Shown here: positions 49,968-58,419 of the stretch, one piece after another
How the letters are laid out: every line of letters begins with the position of its first letter
Position numbering within the stretch: the stretch's first letter is position 1
NCBI GenBank assembly: GCA_016702305.1
Contig: JADJEH010000017.1
Span: forward strand, 186,001-250,000
Origin: a bacterium
GTDB taxonomy: Bacteria > Electryoneota > RPQS01
Length of the DNA: 64,000 nt
Direction: 5' to 3'
The notes under the pieces: generated by a model
Told to the model about the DNA's origin: nothing
What the model saw: only the letters and a program-made list of their open reading frames with translations
The model's database searches: none
Translations under genes and position numbers: made by a program

Positions 49968-51617
49968 TCACGCTGGGCGAGGTTGCAGGTCGGGTTTGCG
50001 GCCGATGGGAAAACGGACGGTGAAGGTGGTGCCCATGCCCGGTTCTGATTCCACGTCCATCATCGCACCGTAGCGCGAGAGAATCGCGCGCGACGACGAC
50101 AGACCCAAGCCGGTGCCCGCAGGAGTGCCGTCCGGCACTTCATGCTGTTTGGGTTTGGTGGTGTAGAACGGTTCAAAAATGCGCGCCTGCACGTCCTTGC
50201 TCATCCCCGTGCCCGTGTCGGCGACCTGCAAGACGAGATAGCGCTCCTGCACAAACGCCTTGAGCGTCAGGTGCTTCTTGGGCGCTTCGTACATCGCGTC
50301 AATGGCGTTTCGCACCAGATTACCGATGACCTGCGACAGGTCAATATAGACGCCGTACAGCGTGGGCAGATCGTCGGCCAGCAGGAGCTGCGTGGTGACG
50401 TGATGCTTGAAGAAGAGATTGCCTTCCAGGAAGCGCAGTTCGGTGTCAATTATTTCGCGCACGTCGAGATCGCGCGGCTCAACTTCGCGTTCGTTCCGCG
50501 ACTTGTGCAACAGATTGCCGATCAGATCCCGCATCACACCGGCCTGTTTGCGAATCTGCTCGATTTCACTGCCCGCCAGGCCGCGCATCTTCATCAGGTC
50601 ACAGAGGCCGAGAATGCCGGTCAGAGGTCCGTTCAGATTGTGCGCGATGCCCGCGACCAGCACGCCGAACTCAGCGAGCTTGGATTCGCGGGTGAGTTCG
50701 AGTTCCAGCAGATGATTCTGCTTTTCCATCATGGCCTGCTCGGTGATGTCCTTGCACATCAGCATCACCTGACTGGGCTTGCCGGTTTCAAACAGGAAGC
50801 TGCGCGTCACGAGGAACATGCGGCCGTCGCCAATGTCGAGCTTAAGCGTCTTGCCGCCGTAGGCCGAGGTCAGGCCCTGCAAGTCGGTGCGGTCATCTTT
50901 GGAGAATTCCTTGAGCCAGCGGTGACAGACCACAGGCAGCTCGTAAGATTCAAAGAACGTCTCCATCGTGGGATTGGCATAGCGCACGTCGCCGTTCACG
51001 TCAAGCAGCGCGAAGCCGTCACGCATGGCGCGGATGAAGGTGTTCAGGCGGTCACGTTCGGTGCGCAAGTAGCGCTCGGACATGGCTCGCTCGCCGACGT
51101 CACGACCCACCAAGAGCGCAAACTCGCCGCCTCCGGAATCGGAGCGGCGAGTTGTAAATTCGACCAATCGAGTGTTCAGCGCGGGGTTTGAGGGCGTGAT
51201 CTCGACGACGTGGACGCCGCCGGCACCCGCATCCTCGTAGAGCGTGCGCACAATCTTGCGTTCGCTTTCGGGGAAGATGGCCAGCAGGGGACGATCAAGC
51301 AGGTCGTCGCGCGAGCGACCGGTCCATTCGCAGAAGCGCGCGGAAACTTCCACAATTTCGCCGCGTTCACGGTGGACGACCACTAAACCGTCGGGGCCTT
51401 CGAGCAACAGGTCCAGCAGCTCGGGGGCCTGCTCGGCAGGCGCCCCGGTCGGCGCGGAATCACCGCGATGCAATAACCCCGTAATCAGACTCGCCAGCCC
51501 ACGCGCCCGCTGCGCGGCAGCCGGGGAGGCGGCTGGCGGCGTCGGACCCACTCCATTCCCGTTGGCGACTTGCGCCTCCTCGGAGGGGATGTTGGCTGGA
51601 TTGAGTTTTGGGGTCAT
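49968..51617 (-). CDS. Soluble PAS-domain sensor histidine kinase
   Basis: 549 residues from the ATG at 51617 (an in-frame TTG at 51629 is possible). After a low-complexity N-terminus come PAS1 (about 70-190: LLLEGPDGLVVVHRERGEIV), PAS2 (about 195-310: FIRAMRDGFALLDVNGDVRY to MLMCKDITEQAMM), a HisKA-like helix with LVAGIAHNLNGPLTGILGL, and HATPase_c (QVIGNLVRNAIDAMYEA, VADTGTGMS, GTGLGLSSSRAIL). It has no membrane segments. The partner response regulator is not adjacent. Two strong hairpins lie in its leader (51630-51670). Confidence 0.93.
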   Translation of the reverse strand: MTPKLNPANIPSEEAQVANGNGVGPTPPAASPAAAQRARGLASLITGLLHRGDSAPTGAPAEQAPELLDLLLEGPDGLVVVHRERGEIVEVSARFCEWTGRSRDDLLDRPLLAIFPESERKIVRTLYEDAGAGGVHVVEITPSNPALNTRLVEFTTRRSDSGGGEFALLVGRDVGERAMSERYLRTERDRLNTFIRAMRDGFALLDVNGDVRYANPTMETFFESYELPVVCHRWLKEFSKDDRTDLQGLTSAYGGKTLKLDIGDGRMFLVTRSFLFETGKPSQVMLMCKDITEQAMMEKQNHLLELELTRESKLAEFGVLVAGIAHNLNGPLTGILGLCDLMKMRGLAGSEIEQIRKQAGVMRDLIGNLLHKSRNEREVEPRDLDVREIIDTELRFLEGNLFFKHHVTTQLLLADDLPTLYGVYIDLSQVIGNLVRNAIDAMYEAPKKHLTLKAFVQERYLVLQVADTGTGMSKDVQARIFEPFYTTKPKQHEVPDGTPAGTGLGLSSSRAILSRYGAMMDVESEPGMGTTFTVRFPIGRKPDLQPRPA

Positions 51618-51629
51618 AGACAAATTCAA

Positions 51630-51670
51630 ACGGGCACTCTTTGCCCGTACGGAGCGGGATTGACCCGCTC
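51630..51670. other. Two adjacent short hairpins in the kinase leader
   Basis: ACGGGCA / TGCCCGT with a 5-nt loop (51630-51648) and GAGCGGG / CCCGCTC with a 5-nt loop (51652-51670) lie just upstream of the histidine kinase start. They could affect its translation; they also resemble the palindromic modules found elsewhere in this region. Confidence 0.5.
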
Positions 51671-51764
51671 GGACGATATGAGCAACGAGTTAGCTAAGTA
51701 AAACAAATGTTTACACCACAGTGCGCGGGACCCTCCATCGCATTTGCCATATAGGGCAAGAGTA

Positions 51765-52922
51765 GTGCCAGTTGCGGTCTATCTACACTTGCCGTTCTGT
51801 CGGCGGCTCTGCCCGTACTGCGATTTCTTCAAGAAAGTGCCGCGACGGGACGACTTGGCGCGCATCTGCGAGGCGATTCTCTCTGAGGTATCGGCAGTTT
51901 GCACCCGGGAATCGAGTTGGGTCAAAGGACCAATTACCTCTGTCTATTTTGGCGGCGGTACACCCAGTCTGCACAGCGCCGAGCAGATCGGGGCCCTGCT
52001 GAACGGCGTTTCGATTATGGGTGATGTTCAGCAGTGCGAGGTGACGCTGGAAGCGAATCCGGGGACGCTGACGCTCGACAGCCTGCGGGCGCTGCGGGCC
52101 GCAGGGATCAACCGGCTGTCGCTGGGTGCGCAGTCGTTCTCAGCGCGCAAGCTGCACTTGCTGTATCGCGATCATGCGGCCAGCGAGACGCTTGACACGG
52201 TACGCAACGCGCGCGCGGCGGGATTTAAGAATCTGTCGCTTGACTTGATCTTTGGGTTACCGGGTGAGACGATGGCAGAGTGGCAGAGTGATATGGAACA
52301 GCTCCTGGCCTGTGAACCGGATCATGTGTCGCTTTACAATCTTGAATATCATGAGGCCACGCCTTACGGCAGGTGGCTGGAGCAAGGGCTGATCGAACCG
52401 CCCGCGCAGGATTTTGAAGCGGAACTCTTTCTGCTCACGCACGAGACGCTGGAACGCGCCGGTTTTGAGCATTACGAGGTTTCCAACTTCGCGCGTGAAG
52501 GCTATCGTTCGGTACACAATCAGGTCTATTGGGAAGGCAAGCCGTATTTAGGCATCGGGCCGTCGGCGCATTCGTTTGACGGACATGCGCGGAGGTTCGC
52601 CAACGTCGCCGATTTACACGACTATGAACAGCGCGCGGCGGCAGGCGTGTCGTGCGTGGATCGCGAATGGAAGAACAACGAAAGCGAACGGTGGGAAGAG
52701 TGGATTTCGGTGCGCTTACGGCGCAAGGAGGGGATTTCGTGGAGCGCCTGTCATGACGAATGGGGCGGCGCGCATGCGCGGAAGTTGTGGGAGAAGGCGG
52801 CGGGCTTGCCGAGTCATCTGCGCGTGCTTGATGAGCAGTGTTTTCGCCTGACGCCGGAGGGGTGGTTTGTGGAGAATGAGGTGTTGCTGGCCAGCGTTGA
52901 CGCTGGACCAAGTTTCCGCTAG
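51765..52922 (+). CDS. hemW: HemW-like radical SAM protein
   Basis: 385 residues from a GTG at 51765 with AGGG about 9 nt upstream. The Fe4S4 motif is HLPFCRRLCPYCDFF (CxxxCxxC), followed by VYFGGGTPSL, TLEANPGTL, INRLSLGAQSF, DLIFGLPGETM and FEHYEVSNFA, typical of HemW (heme chaperone, once annotated as HemN-like). It probably inserts or traffics heme rather than oxidising coproporphyrinogen. The last residues (LASVDAGPSFR) are encoded by a palindromic repeat module (52888-52910), so the C-terminus has been altered by repeat insertion. Confidence 0.9.
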   Translation: MPVAVYLHLPFCRRLCPYCDFFKKVPRRDDLARICEAILSEVSAVCTRESSWVKGPITSVYFGGGTPSLHSAEQIGALLNGVSIMGDVQQCEVTLEANPGTLTLDSLRALRAAGINRLSLGAQSFSARKLHLLYRDHAASETLDTVRNARAAGFKNLSLDLIFGLPGETMAEWQSDMEQLLACEPDHVSLYNLEYHEATPYGRWLEQGLIEPPAQDFEAELFLLTHETLERAGFEHYEVSNFAREGYRSVHNQVYWEGKPYLGIGPSAHSFDGHARRFANVADLHDYEQRAAAGVSCVDREWKNNESERWEEWISVRLRRKEGISWSACHDEWGGAHARKLWEKAAGLPSHLRVLDEQCFRLTPEGWFVENEVLLASVDAGPSFR

Positions 52923-52984
52923 CGCCCGCGCTTCAGGATTTCGAGGCGCTTGGCCAGCGGGGCACCCGCAGCGGGTGCCGCCGT
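52888..52984. repeat. Palindromic modules F and C at the hemW end
   Basis: Module F (CCAGCGTTGACGCTGG core, 52888-52910) overlaps the last hemW codons. Module C (GGCACCCGCAGCGGGTGCC core, 52957-52984) follows in the gap. Second copies of both occur elsewhere in the window (F at 59846-59866, C at 48791-48820). Confidence 0.8.
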
Positions 52985-53053
52985 GAAAATGGGTTGAGGA
53001 TGTCACTGGTCTTGGCCGCCTTTTGGGGAAATTGAGTTTGACGGCATGCAAAG

Positions 53054-53078
53054 AAGCCCCGGAGAAAATCCGGGGCTT
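53054..53078. terminator. Bidirectional terminator between hemW and the IPT protein
   Basis: A perfect 10-bp stem (AAGCCCCGGA / TCCGGGGCTT) with a GAAAA loop and TTTGCTTG after it on the plus strand, CTTTGC on the minus strand. It lies between two convergent genes. Confidence 0.88.
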
Positions 53079-53101
53079 TTGCTTGTCTTGCTGTTGTGTT
53101 G

Positions 53102-54646
53102 CTATGGAGCGAATGTGCGGATGACGTAAAACTGCATCGGTTCAGGAGAATCGAGCGCGAAGCTGTCCACGTAGGTCGTGTCGAAGAGCGCGGATTCGAG
53201 GATGTTGAATTCACCGGTGGAGGGATCAGCTTTGAAGACTCCGTACATGCTGCCTGAATCGGCGGGCGTCCAATAGAGTTGAATGTGCGGCGATGCGGCT
53301 TGAATCACCAGACTGTCTGGCGACGTAACGAATGCCCAGGGCCGAATCTCCATACAGCCAGAGCAGAGATCAAACAAGCCGTCCGTATTCTCAATGCGAA
53401 TTGCACGCGCGCCAAGGCCGATGGATTGCGGAGTCATGAACGTCATCGTTTGATCATTGATGATGTTCAGATTCGTGACGGGCAATCCTCCGATGGTGAC
53501 GATAGCGCCGGGATTGAAACGTTCGCCTATTACAGTGATCAGACGCGGAATGCCGATGTAAGTCCACGTCGGTGTAACGCCCTGAATTTCCGGCGGCTGA
53601 ACATTGTCCACGGTGAAACAGAAGTTGCATCCGCCCGCGAGGCCGTCGGGATTGATGACCGTCACGTTATAGACATCACGACGCATGTTGGGCACGATAA
53701 TTTGCGCGAGGTCTTCCGCGAGCACGACGGATACGCAGAGCTGATCACCGATGAAGAACTGCGCGCCGCTGCGGAAGTTGTCGCCGTGGACGTGGATCAA
53801 GTTGTCGCGGTCGCCGCGATTGGGCTGCATGTGCGAAATGTCCGGCGGCGGATCGCCCGCACCTGTGACGGAGACTTCGTCAATCAGCCAACCACGAAAG
53901 CCGTTGAACAGTGGATCCACGGTGTCAAAACGAAAACGAATCGCGCAGAGGTTCCCGGTGAATTGATTCAATTGGAACGCGTGGTGAACCCAAACACCGG
54001 GCTCGCCTACCCCGCCGGAGCTGTAGCCAACATGGTCGGCGGCGTTGACATCGTCAAGTGGATTCAATTGACCAGAGCCGACAGGCGACCATGTCGAACC
54101 ACCGTCGGTTGATGCTTCGACCAACATCAGGTCGAACCACGGCACATCCACACCCTCGATCTCCCACCATGTCCAAAAAGTCAGGGTCGCTTCGCCGACA
54201 TTGGTGAGATCAAATTCGGGCGTGATTGCCCAGCCGGTGTTCGAGCCGTTTGATGTGCCGCCAGAATGGCTGCCTTGTATGGGATCAAAGTCTGACCCGA
54301 TGAAGGAGCCGGTCGAGGTTTCGCCGTACCACAATACGTGATTGCCGTTGTGAGCTGTCGGCAGAAAGCCCTCATCCGGCAGCGACACCATCGTCGGGTT
54401 AATCGTCGGGTTCAGCACCTCGTGAGTCTGAGGATCGGCCGTGACATTGAAGAAGCCCGAAGTTGTCCAGAGTGCGCCGCCAGTTTCAAAATCGTCACTC
54501 CAGGGGATGTTCACGATGGTAGATAGCGGACTGCGAATCGGAGTTGCTGGTGGCGCGGATCGCGGCGGTAACGGTCGACTGGGAGCGGCGGAGGCCATGA
54601 TAGCAAACAACAGCAGAGCGGCGTAAAACCATACGGTCTTATTCAT
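53102..54646 (-). CDS. Secreted protein with MAM-like and two IPT/TIG domains
   Basis: 514 residues from the ATG at 54646, giving the signal peptide MNKTVWFYAALLLFAIMASA. A jelly-roll region (about 45-250: IPWSDDFETGGALWTTSG to GFRGWLIDEVSVTGAG) is followed by two IPT/TIG-type immunoglobulin-like domains (PDISHMQPNRGDRDNLIHVH and PEIQGVTPTWTYIGIPRLI) and a short FnIII-like end. No T9SS tail is visible. It is probably a surface or matrix protein. A sigma54-type promoter with an upstream palindrome precedes it (54720-54821). Confidence 0.85.
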   Translation of the reverse strand: MNKTVWFYAALLLFAIMASAAPSRPLPPRSAPPATPIRSPLSTIVNIPWSDDFETGGALWTTSGFFNVTADPQTHEVLNPTINPTMVSLPDEGFLPTAHNGNHVLWYGETSTGSFIGSDFDPIQGSHSGGTSNGSNTGWAITPEFDLTNVGEATLTFWTWWEIEGVDVPWFDLMLVEASTDGGSTWSPVGSGQLNPLDDVNAADHVGYSSGGVGEPGVWVHHAFQLNQFTGNLCAIRFRFDTVDPLFNGFRGWLIDEVSVTGAGDPPPDISHMQPNRGDRDNLIHVHGDNFRSGAQFFIGDQLCVSVVLAEDLAQIIVPNMRRDVYNVTVINPDGLAGGCNFCFTVDNVQPPEIQGVTPTWTYIGIPRLITVIGERFNPGAIVTIGGLPVTNLNIINDQTMTFMTPQSIGLGARAIRIENTDGLFDLCSGCMEIRPWAFVTSPDSLVIQAASPHIQLYWTPADSGSMYGVFKADPSTGEFNILESALFDTTYVDSFALDSPEPMQFYVIRTFAP

Positions 54647-54719
54647 TTCATACCTGCAAGATAAGTTGAAGATCAAAGGTGAGACACAGGGAGTTGAGCA
54701 AGGAGCCGGAGAGCATATT

Positions 54720-54821
54720 TGCAAGTGCGGTGCCACACCAGACACGGGTATCCAGTTATTGTATTTAATAACTGTTATTTTTGAGTTTGAGCTTTTGATT
54801 TCGGTGCGACATGCTATGTCG
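54720..54821 (-). promoter_or_regulatory. Sigma54-type promoter with upstream activator-like palindrome
   Basis: On the minus strand TGGCACCGCACTTGCA (54735-54720) matches TGGCACG-N4-TTGCA at 15 or more of the informative positions, with GG and GC 12 bp apart. About 75-85 bp upstream is CGACATGCTATGTCG (54807-54821), a perfect 6-bp inverted repeat in the position used by NtrC-type activators. The promoter lies 74 bp before the start codon of the secreted IPT protein. Confidence 0.72.
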
Positions 54822-54938
54822 TTGTGCAAGACAGGTTCGAATGATATGGGGCACCAATGCCACAAGTCTAAATTAACAAATTGATTTGTTTGATTTTATG
54901 GGTTGTGGCGTGAATGGGGCGGGCCGTGGGCGAAGAAA

Positions 54939-54967
54939 AAGGCTGCGACGCGTGGGCGTGCAGCCTT
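54939..54967 (-). terminator. Terminator of the 55144-57389 operon
   Basis: A 12-bp stem with one bulge (AAGGCTGC / GCAGCCTT plus inner ACGC / GCGT) is followed on the minus strand by TTTTTCTTC. It lies about 180 bp after the stop at 55144. The stretch 54968-55143 is an untranslated tail in which I see no gene. Confidence 0.75.
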
Positions 54968-55143
54968 GAGGTGGTTGGGTGACATGGGCCCGTTGCCCCT
55001 ACCCGTTTGCCGCGAAAGCGGAAAGAGGAACTGGTTGGAGCCGTCAAGCTGCGAACTCCGGCGGGGAATCGCGCTTTGGGCTTAGACCACTGCTCCGCGG
55101 AGATCGTTCTTAGTTTCGGGCAAATGCAGACCTACCGCAGCGA

Positions 55144-56340
55144 CTATCTCTGAATTCCGGAGCGAGCGGGGAGGCGGTACCTTGCGAGGGCGCTCAGGTC
55201 CTGACGAACTTGATAGAAGGCCTTGTCAAGTGTTGTCAAGATATTCGTGTCGGTGAATGTCACGTCGGTCGTTGTAGCGATTTCGGTGTAAGGACCGTCG
55301 GTCGAGGGTGCGCGTTCAATGTGCATGACTGCGCCGCCGCTATCGCCGGGCTGCCAGCGCAGGACGATGTCTGTGCCACTGGAAGCAATCGTGAGCAGCG
55401 GAGCGATCAAAAACGTGTCCACTTGCGTTTCGCTCCAGATGCCGCGATTGTCACGCACGCGGACGCCAGCGATGTAGAGGCCGACGGGTAGACCGCTCAA
55501 AGAATCGGTGAATTGCTCGTCGCGCTCATCGTACAGTCCATCGTCGGGAGTCAGGGGCACGCCGTTGCCCACGCCGGGGTCGCTGTTGATGTAATACTCG
55601 GCGGCGGTCAACCACAGTGGCGCTCCGGGACTGCGTGGCCCGAACAGATAGAAATAGCCGTCGAGATTGCCGGTGGTGAGACCGCGTTCGTCGCGAAAGT
55701 CGAGCGCCAACTTGTGCATTCCCTCGGGCAAAGTATCCGTCCCCAGAGTCACGCCGTGACCTGATTGCGAGCTGTCTGGGAGATCAATCGTGCCGATGGG
55801 GATATCGTTCAACGTGAGGTCGGCATTTACGATTTTGAGGTTGTTCCAGCCGGTGTCGGGCGGAAACACGAAAAGATAAGAGCTCCGCGCACGGGATGGA
55901 CGGCCCGACTCAGTGGTGTAAATAACCGAGATGTTTTGCAAGCCCGGAGTCACGGTATCCGTTTCGAGAGTCTCCGAGAAGTGCACGGTATCGTTTGGCG
56001 ACAGGGACAGAGAGCGAATGGTCGCTCCGTTCAGCTTCACAGTCGCCAGATTGATGGAATCGAGCGCGGCCGCATTTGCCAAAGGGACATAGTAGTACTG
56101 GCGGCCTTGGGATTCGCTCCAACGGCCCGTAGAGTCCTGATAGCGGACAAACAGCGTGTGAAAGCCGGACTGCGAAAGTGATGGCAGGTCGGCGCTTGCG
56201 CTGACGGAATCATCGGCCACAATACTCAACGGCGTTCCGGAGCCGTAGCCGGGATCGGTGTCCCAGAAGTATTCGGCGGAGACTATCGTTTGCGCGAGAC
56301 AGAGCGCCGCGCTCAGCAGTAGTGCTGCAAGCAGGCGCAT
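55144..56340 (-). CDS. Secreted protein with repeated beta domains, unknown function
   Basis: 398 residues with signal peptide MRLLAALLLSAALCLAQ. Two related segments, AEYFWDTDPGYGSGTPLSI (about residue 22) and AEYYINSDPGVGNGVPLT (about 252), each lead into a domain with a pattern like HTLFVRYQDSTGRWSE or YIAGVRVRDNRGIWSE; an FnIII-like module ends the protein. Such repeats occur in secreted proteins of T9SS-bearing phyla, but no sorting domain is present. It overlaps the upstream beta-helix gene by 1 nt (TGATG). Confidence 0.8.
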   Translation of the reverse strand: MRLLAALLLSAALCLAQTIVSAEYFWDTDPGYGSGTPLSIVADDSVSASADLPSLSQSGFHTLFVRYQDSTGRWSESQGRQYYYVPLANAAALDSINLATVKLNGATIRSLSLSPNDTVHFSETLETDTVTPGLQNISVIYTTESGRPSRARSSYLFVFPPDTGWNNLKIVNADLTLNDIPIGTIDLPDSSQSGHGVTLGTDTLPEGMHKLALDFRDERGLTTGNLDGYFYLFGPRSPGAPLWLTAAEYYINSDPGVGNGVPLTPDDGLYDERDEQFTDSLSGLPVGLYIAGVRVRDNRGIWSETQVDTFLIAPLLTIASSGTDIVLRWQPGDSGGAVMHIERAPSTDGPYTEIATTTDVTFTDTNILTTLDKAFYQVRQDLSALARYRLPARSGIQR

Positions 56341-57389
56341 CAGTATTGCGGGCCGATGCGGCCGACGGAATTCAGGTCAACGTTCGTTCCGACCAAAGCC
56401 GTCGCGGGACTGGTGGCGACCGTAATGGCAAATGGATAGGCTGGAGCGCCGGTGTCCACCATGGGCGTGGGGCCGCCATAGATGCCGAGATCGGAAACGC
56501 TGCCGTCGAGATCGAGAATGTCCGGATGACCACCGTTGTAGGCGGGCGATGCCGGAACAACACGGAGATCCGACGTGCCGTAAATGAAGTTCTCGCTGTC
56601 CACGTAGTTGACAAATGGATTGCCGGGTAAGAGCAGCGCGTGCGTGCCCGGCGGAGTTGAAGCCGTGGACGCATTGTAGTCCCAGACGCTGCCGGGATGC
56701 ACCGTGCCCCATGACGCCGTGCCCCAGTCGGCGAACAGGTTGTTAATGAACACAGAAGGTTCGGTGCAGTTCATGTTGAAGACATCATTGAAGCCGAGAA
56801 ACGTGCAGTTGTGAAACTCGGTGCGTGTGGTCGAGCCATCTACGGCGTTGTGATTGTTCGACGCGAGATGACTCGCGAACAGACAATTGCGGAAATAACT
56901 GCGGCCGCCCGAGCTGACGCTGACCAAATCAAGACCTGATCCCCCCGTGAAGGTGCGCAGAAAGATACAATCTTCGACATACATGCGGCCATTGGCCGGA
57001 CCAATGAGAAGGACCCAGAGGCTGGTGTTCTTCAGCATGCAGCGCCGCACGGTCACAGAATCGCTGGATGAAAAAACCATCGCGTCATTGCTGGACTGAT
57101 CGAAGCGCATGCCCTCGACTGTGCTGCGCGAACCGCCTGTGTTGAAGGTGAATTTGAGTGTCGAGGCCACATCGAAGCCCGCGCCGATGATATGCAGGCG
57201 GCGGTTGATGCTGGTAACTGACTCGTTGTACGTGCCGGGGCCGATGAGAATCGTATCGCCGGCAGCTGAGGCGTTGTAGGCGCTTAGAATCGTGAAGTAG
57301 TCGCCCGAGCCGTTCGGTGTGACAAAGATAATATTGGCCGCGGCGGCCAGCGACAACAGGAGGGTCAATAGAATCGCAAGAATGGGCAT
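56340..57389 (-). CDS. Secreted right-handed beta-helix protein
   Basis: 349 residues with a signal peptide (1-18). FVTPNGSGDYFTILSAYNAS followed by TILIGPGTYNESV is the start typical of pectate-lyase-like parallel beta-helix proteins. Short repeated rungs follow (VTVRRCMLKNTS, MYVEDCIFLRTF, SYFRNCLFASHL, TEFHNCTFLGFN, SVFINNLFADWG). No lyase or hydrolase residues can be assigned. It leads a two-gene operon with the protein at 55144-56340 and has its own promoter (57429-57457). Confidence 0.88.
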   Translation of the reverse strand: MPILAILLTLLLSLAAAANIIFVTPNGSGDYFTILSAYNASAAGDTILIGPGTYNESVTSINRRLHIIGAGFDVASTLKFTFNTGGSRSTVEGMRFDQSSNDAMVFSSSDSVTVRRCMLKNTSLWVLLIGPANGRMYVEDCIFLRTFTGGSGLDLVSVSSGGRSYFRNCLFASHLASNNHNAVDGSTTRTEFHNCTFLGFNDVFNMNCTEPSVFINNLFADWGTASWGTVHPGSVWDYNASTASTPPGTHALLLPGNPFVNYVDSENFIYGTSDLRVVPASPAYNGGHPDILDLDGSVSDLGIYGGPTPMVDTGAPAYPFAITVATSPATALVGTNVDLNSVGRIGPQY

Positions 57390-57428
57390 GGTTGGTCGAG
57401 GTTATTCAATTGTTTCTGAGGAAAGGGA

Positions 57429-57457
57429 AATATAACCGCAGGTTGCCAATTTTCCAA
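57429..57457 (-). promoter_or_regulatory. Sigma70-type promoter of the beta-helix operon
   Basis: On the minus strand TTGGAA (57457-57452), a 17-bp spacer and TATATT (57434-57429), about 40 bp before the ATG. It is back to back with the promoter at 57494-57522. Confidence 0.7.
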
Positions 57458-57493
57458 GAAAGCGGCGGCAGAAATCTCACATAAACCTTTTGG

Positions 57494-57522
57494 TTGAAAG
57501 CGTGTCAAAGAGAGTGTATATT
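57494..57522 (+). promoter_or_regulatory. Sigma70-type promoter of the LpoB-like lipoprotein gene
   Basis: TTGAAA (57494-57499), a 17-bp spacer and TATATT (57517-57522), with the start about 54 nt before the ATG at 57583. Confidence 0.75.
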
Positions 57523-57582
57523 GGGTAACGGACCCTTGTGACTGAGAACATGGGTAAACAACTAATTTTTCTGGAGTTGGAA

Positions 57583-58185
57583 ATGAGAACTCTGTGGATT
57601 CTGGTGCTCGCTCTGGCGAGTTTTTCGTTCGTCGCCTGCTCGGGGGGCAAGAAGGTGTCGCGGATTGACGTCGAGGAAACCGTTGATTTGTCAGGGAATT
57701 GGAACGATACTGACAGCCGACTGGTGGCCGATGAGATGATCAGCGATGCGCTGTCGCGGCCGTGGCTCGACAACTTCCTGCGTGACAAGGGCAAAAACCC
57801 CGCAGTGATCGTGGGCAACATGCGCAATCTGACCGACGAGCATGTGGCGACGGGTACGTTCGTGGGCGATATCGAGCGCGCGTTCGTGAACTCGGGCAAT
57901 GTGCGCGTCGTGGCGGACCGCGTCGAGCGTGAAGGTGTGCGCGAAGAACGCGAAGATCAGCAGGCCAATGCCTCGCTCGAAACGATGAAAAAATTCGGGA
58001 TGGAGCTGGGCGCGGACTACATGCTGATCGGCGAGATCAACAAGATTCTCGATCAGGAAGGCAAAGAGAAGGTCGCGTTCTATCAGGTGGACTTGACGCT
58101 GACGGATATGCAGAGCAACGAGAAGGTGTGGATCGGGCAGAAGAAGATCAAGAAGTACATCGCCCGCAAGAACTATAAGCCGTAG
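57583..58185 (+). CDS. LpoB-like lipoprotein (putative penicillin-binding protein activator)
   Basis: 200 residues from the ATG at 57583 (GGAG 8 nt upstream). The lipoprotein signal MRTLWILVLALASFSFVAC ends at Cys19. The mature part has DLSGNWNDTDSRLVADEMIS, VGNMRNLTDEHVATGTFVGD and GADYMLIGEINKIL, matching the LpoB/PF13036 family, whose E. coli member activates PBP1b from the outer membrane. A longer start at 57538 would disrupt the signal. The next gene encodes a COG3014-like lipoprotein; such pairs occur in other bacteria. Confidence 0.85.
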   Translation: MRTLWILVLALASFSFVACSGGKKVSRIDVEETVDLSGNWNDTDSRLVADEMISDALSRPWLDNFLRDKGKNPAVIVGNMRNLTDEHVATGTFVGDIERAFVNSGNVRVVADRVEREGVREEREDQQANASLETMKKFGMELGADYMLIGEINKILDQEGKEKVAFYQVDLTLTDMQSNEKVWIGQKKIKKYIARKNYKP

Positions 58186-58209
58186 TTATGCCACGGCGAT
58201 CAAGATTCC

Positions 58210-58419
58210 GGCCGGGTTGCGCTATGCTTAACCCGGCTCGGCGCGTAACAGCGATGCGAGGAAGGCAGATTCCGGCGGGGATGAGCGTTTGTCAGGCCAG
58301 AGGCCTGACCCAGGAATTTCCTTGCTCGGCGATGAGGCCCCCCTTGGTCCCCCCAAATCCGCAGACGGACTTGGGGGGAAAATCGGACAGCACGGGCGGA
58401 TTGCCATCCGCCCCTACAT
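58210..58419. repeat. Palindromic modules E, G, a C6/G6 hairpin and A
   Basis: Module E (CCGGGTT ... AACCCGG, 58210-58243), module G variant (GTCAGGCCAGAGGCCTGAC, 58291-58309), a hairpin with arms CCCCCCAA / TTGGGGGG (58349-58378) and module A (58393-58419) lie between the LpoB-like gene and the lipobox of the next gene. Part of this is in frame with that gene. Confidence 0.8.

Noticed and set aside
54903..55085. 60-codon plus-strand frame
   Set aside because: It overlaps a terminator hairpin and has no ribosome site or recognisable sequence.
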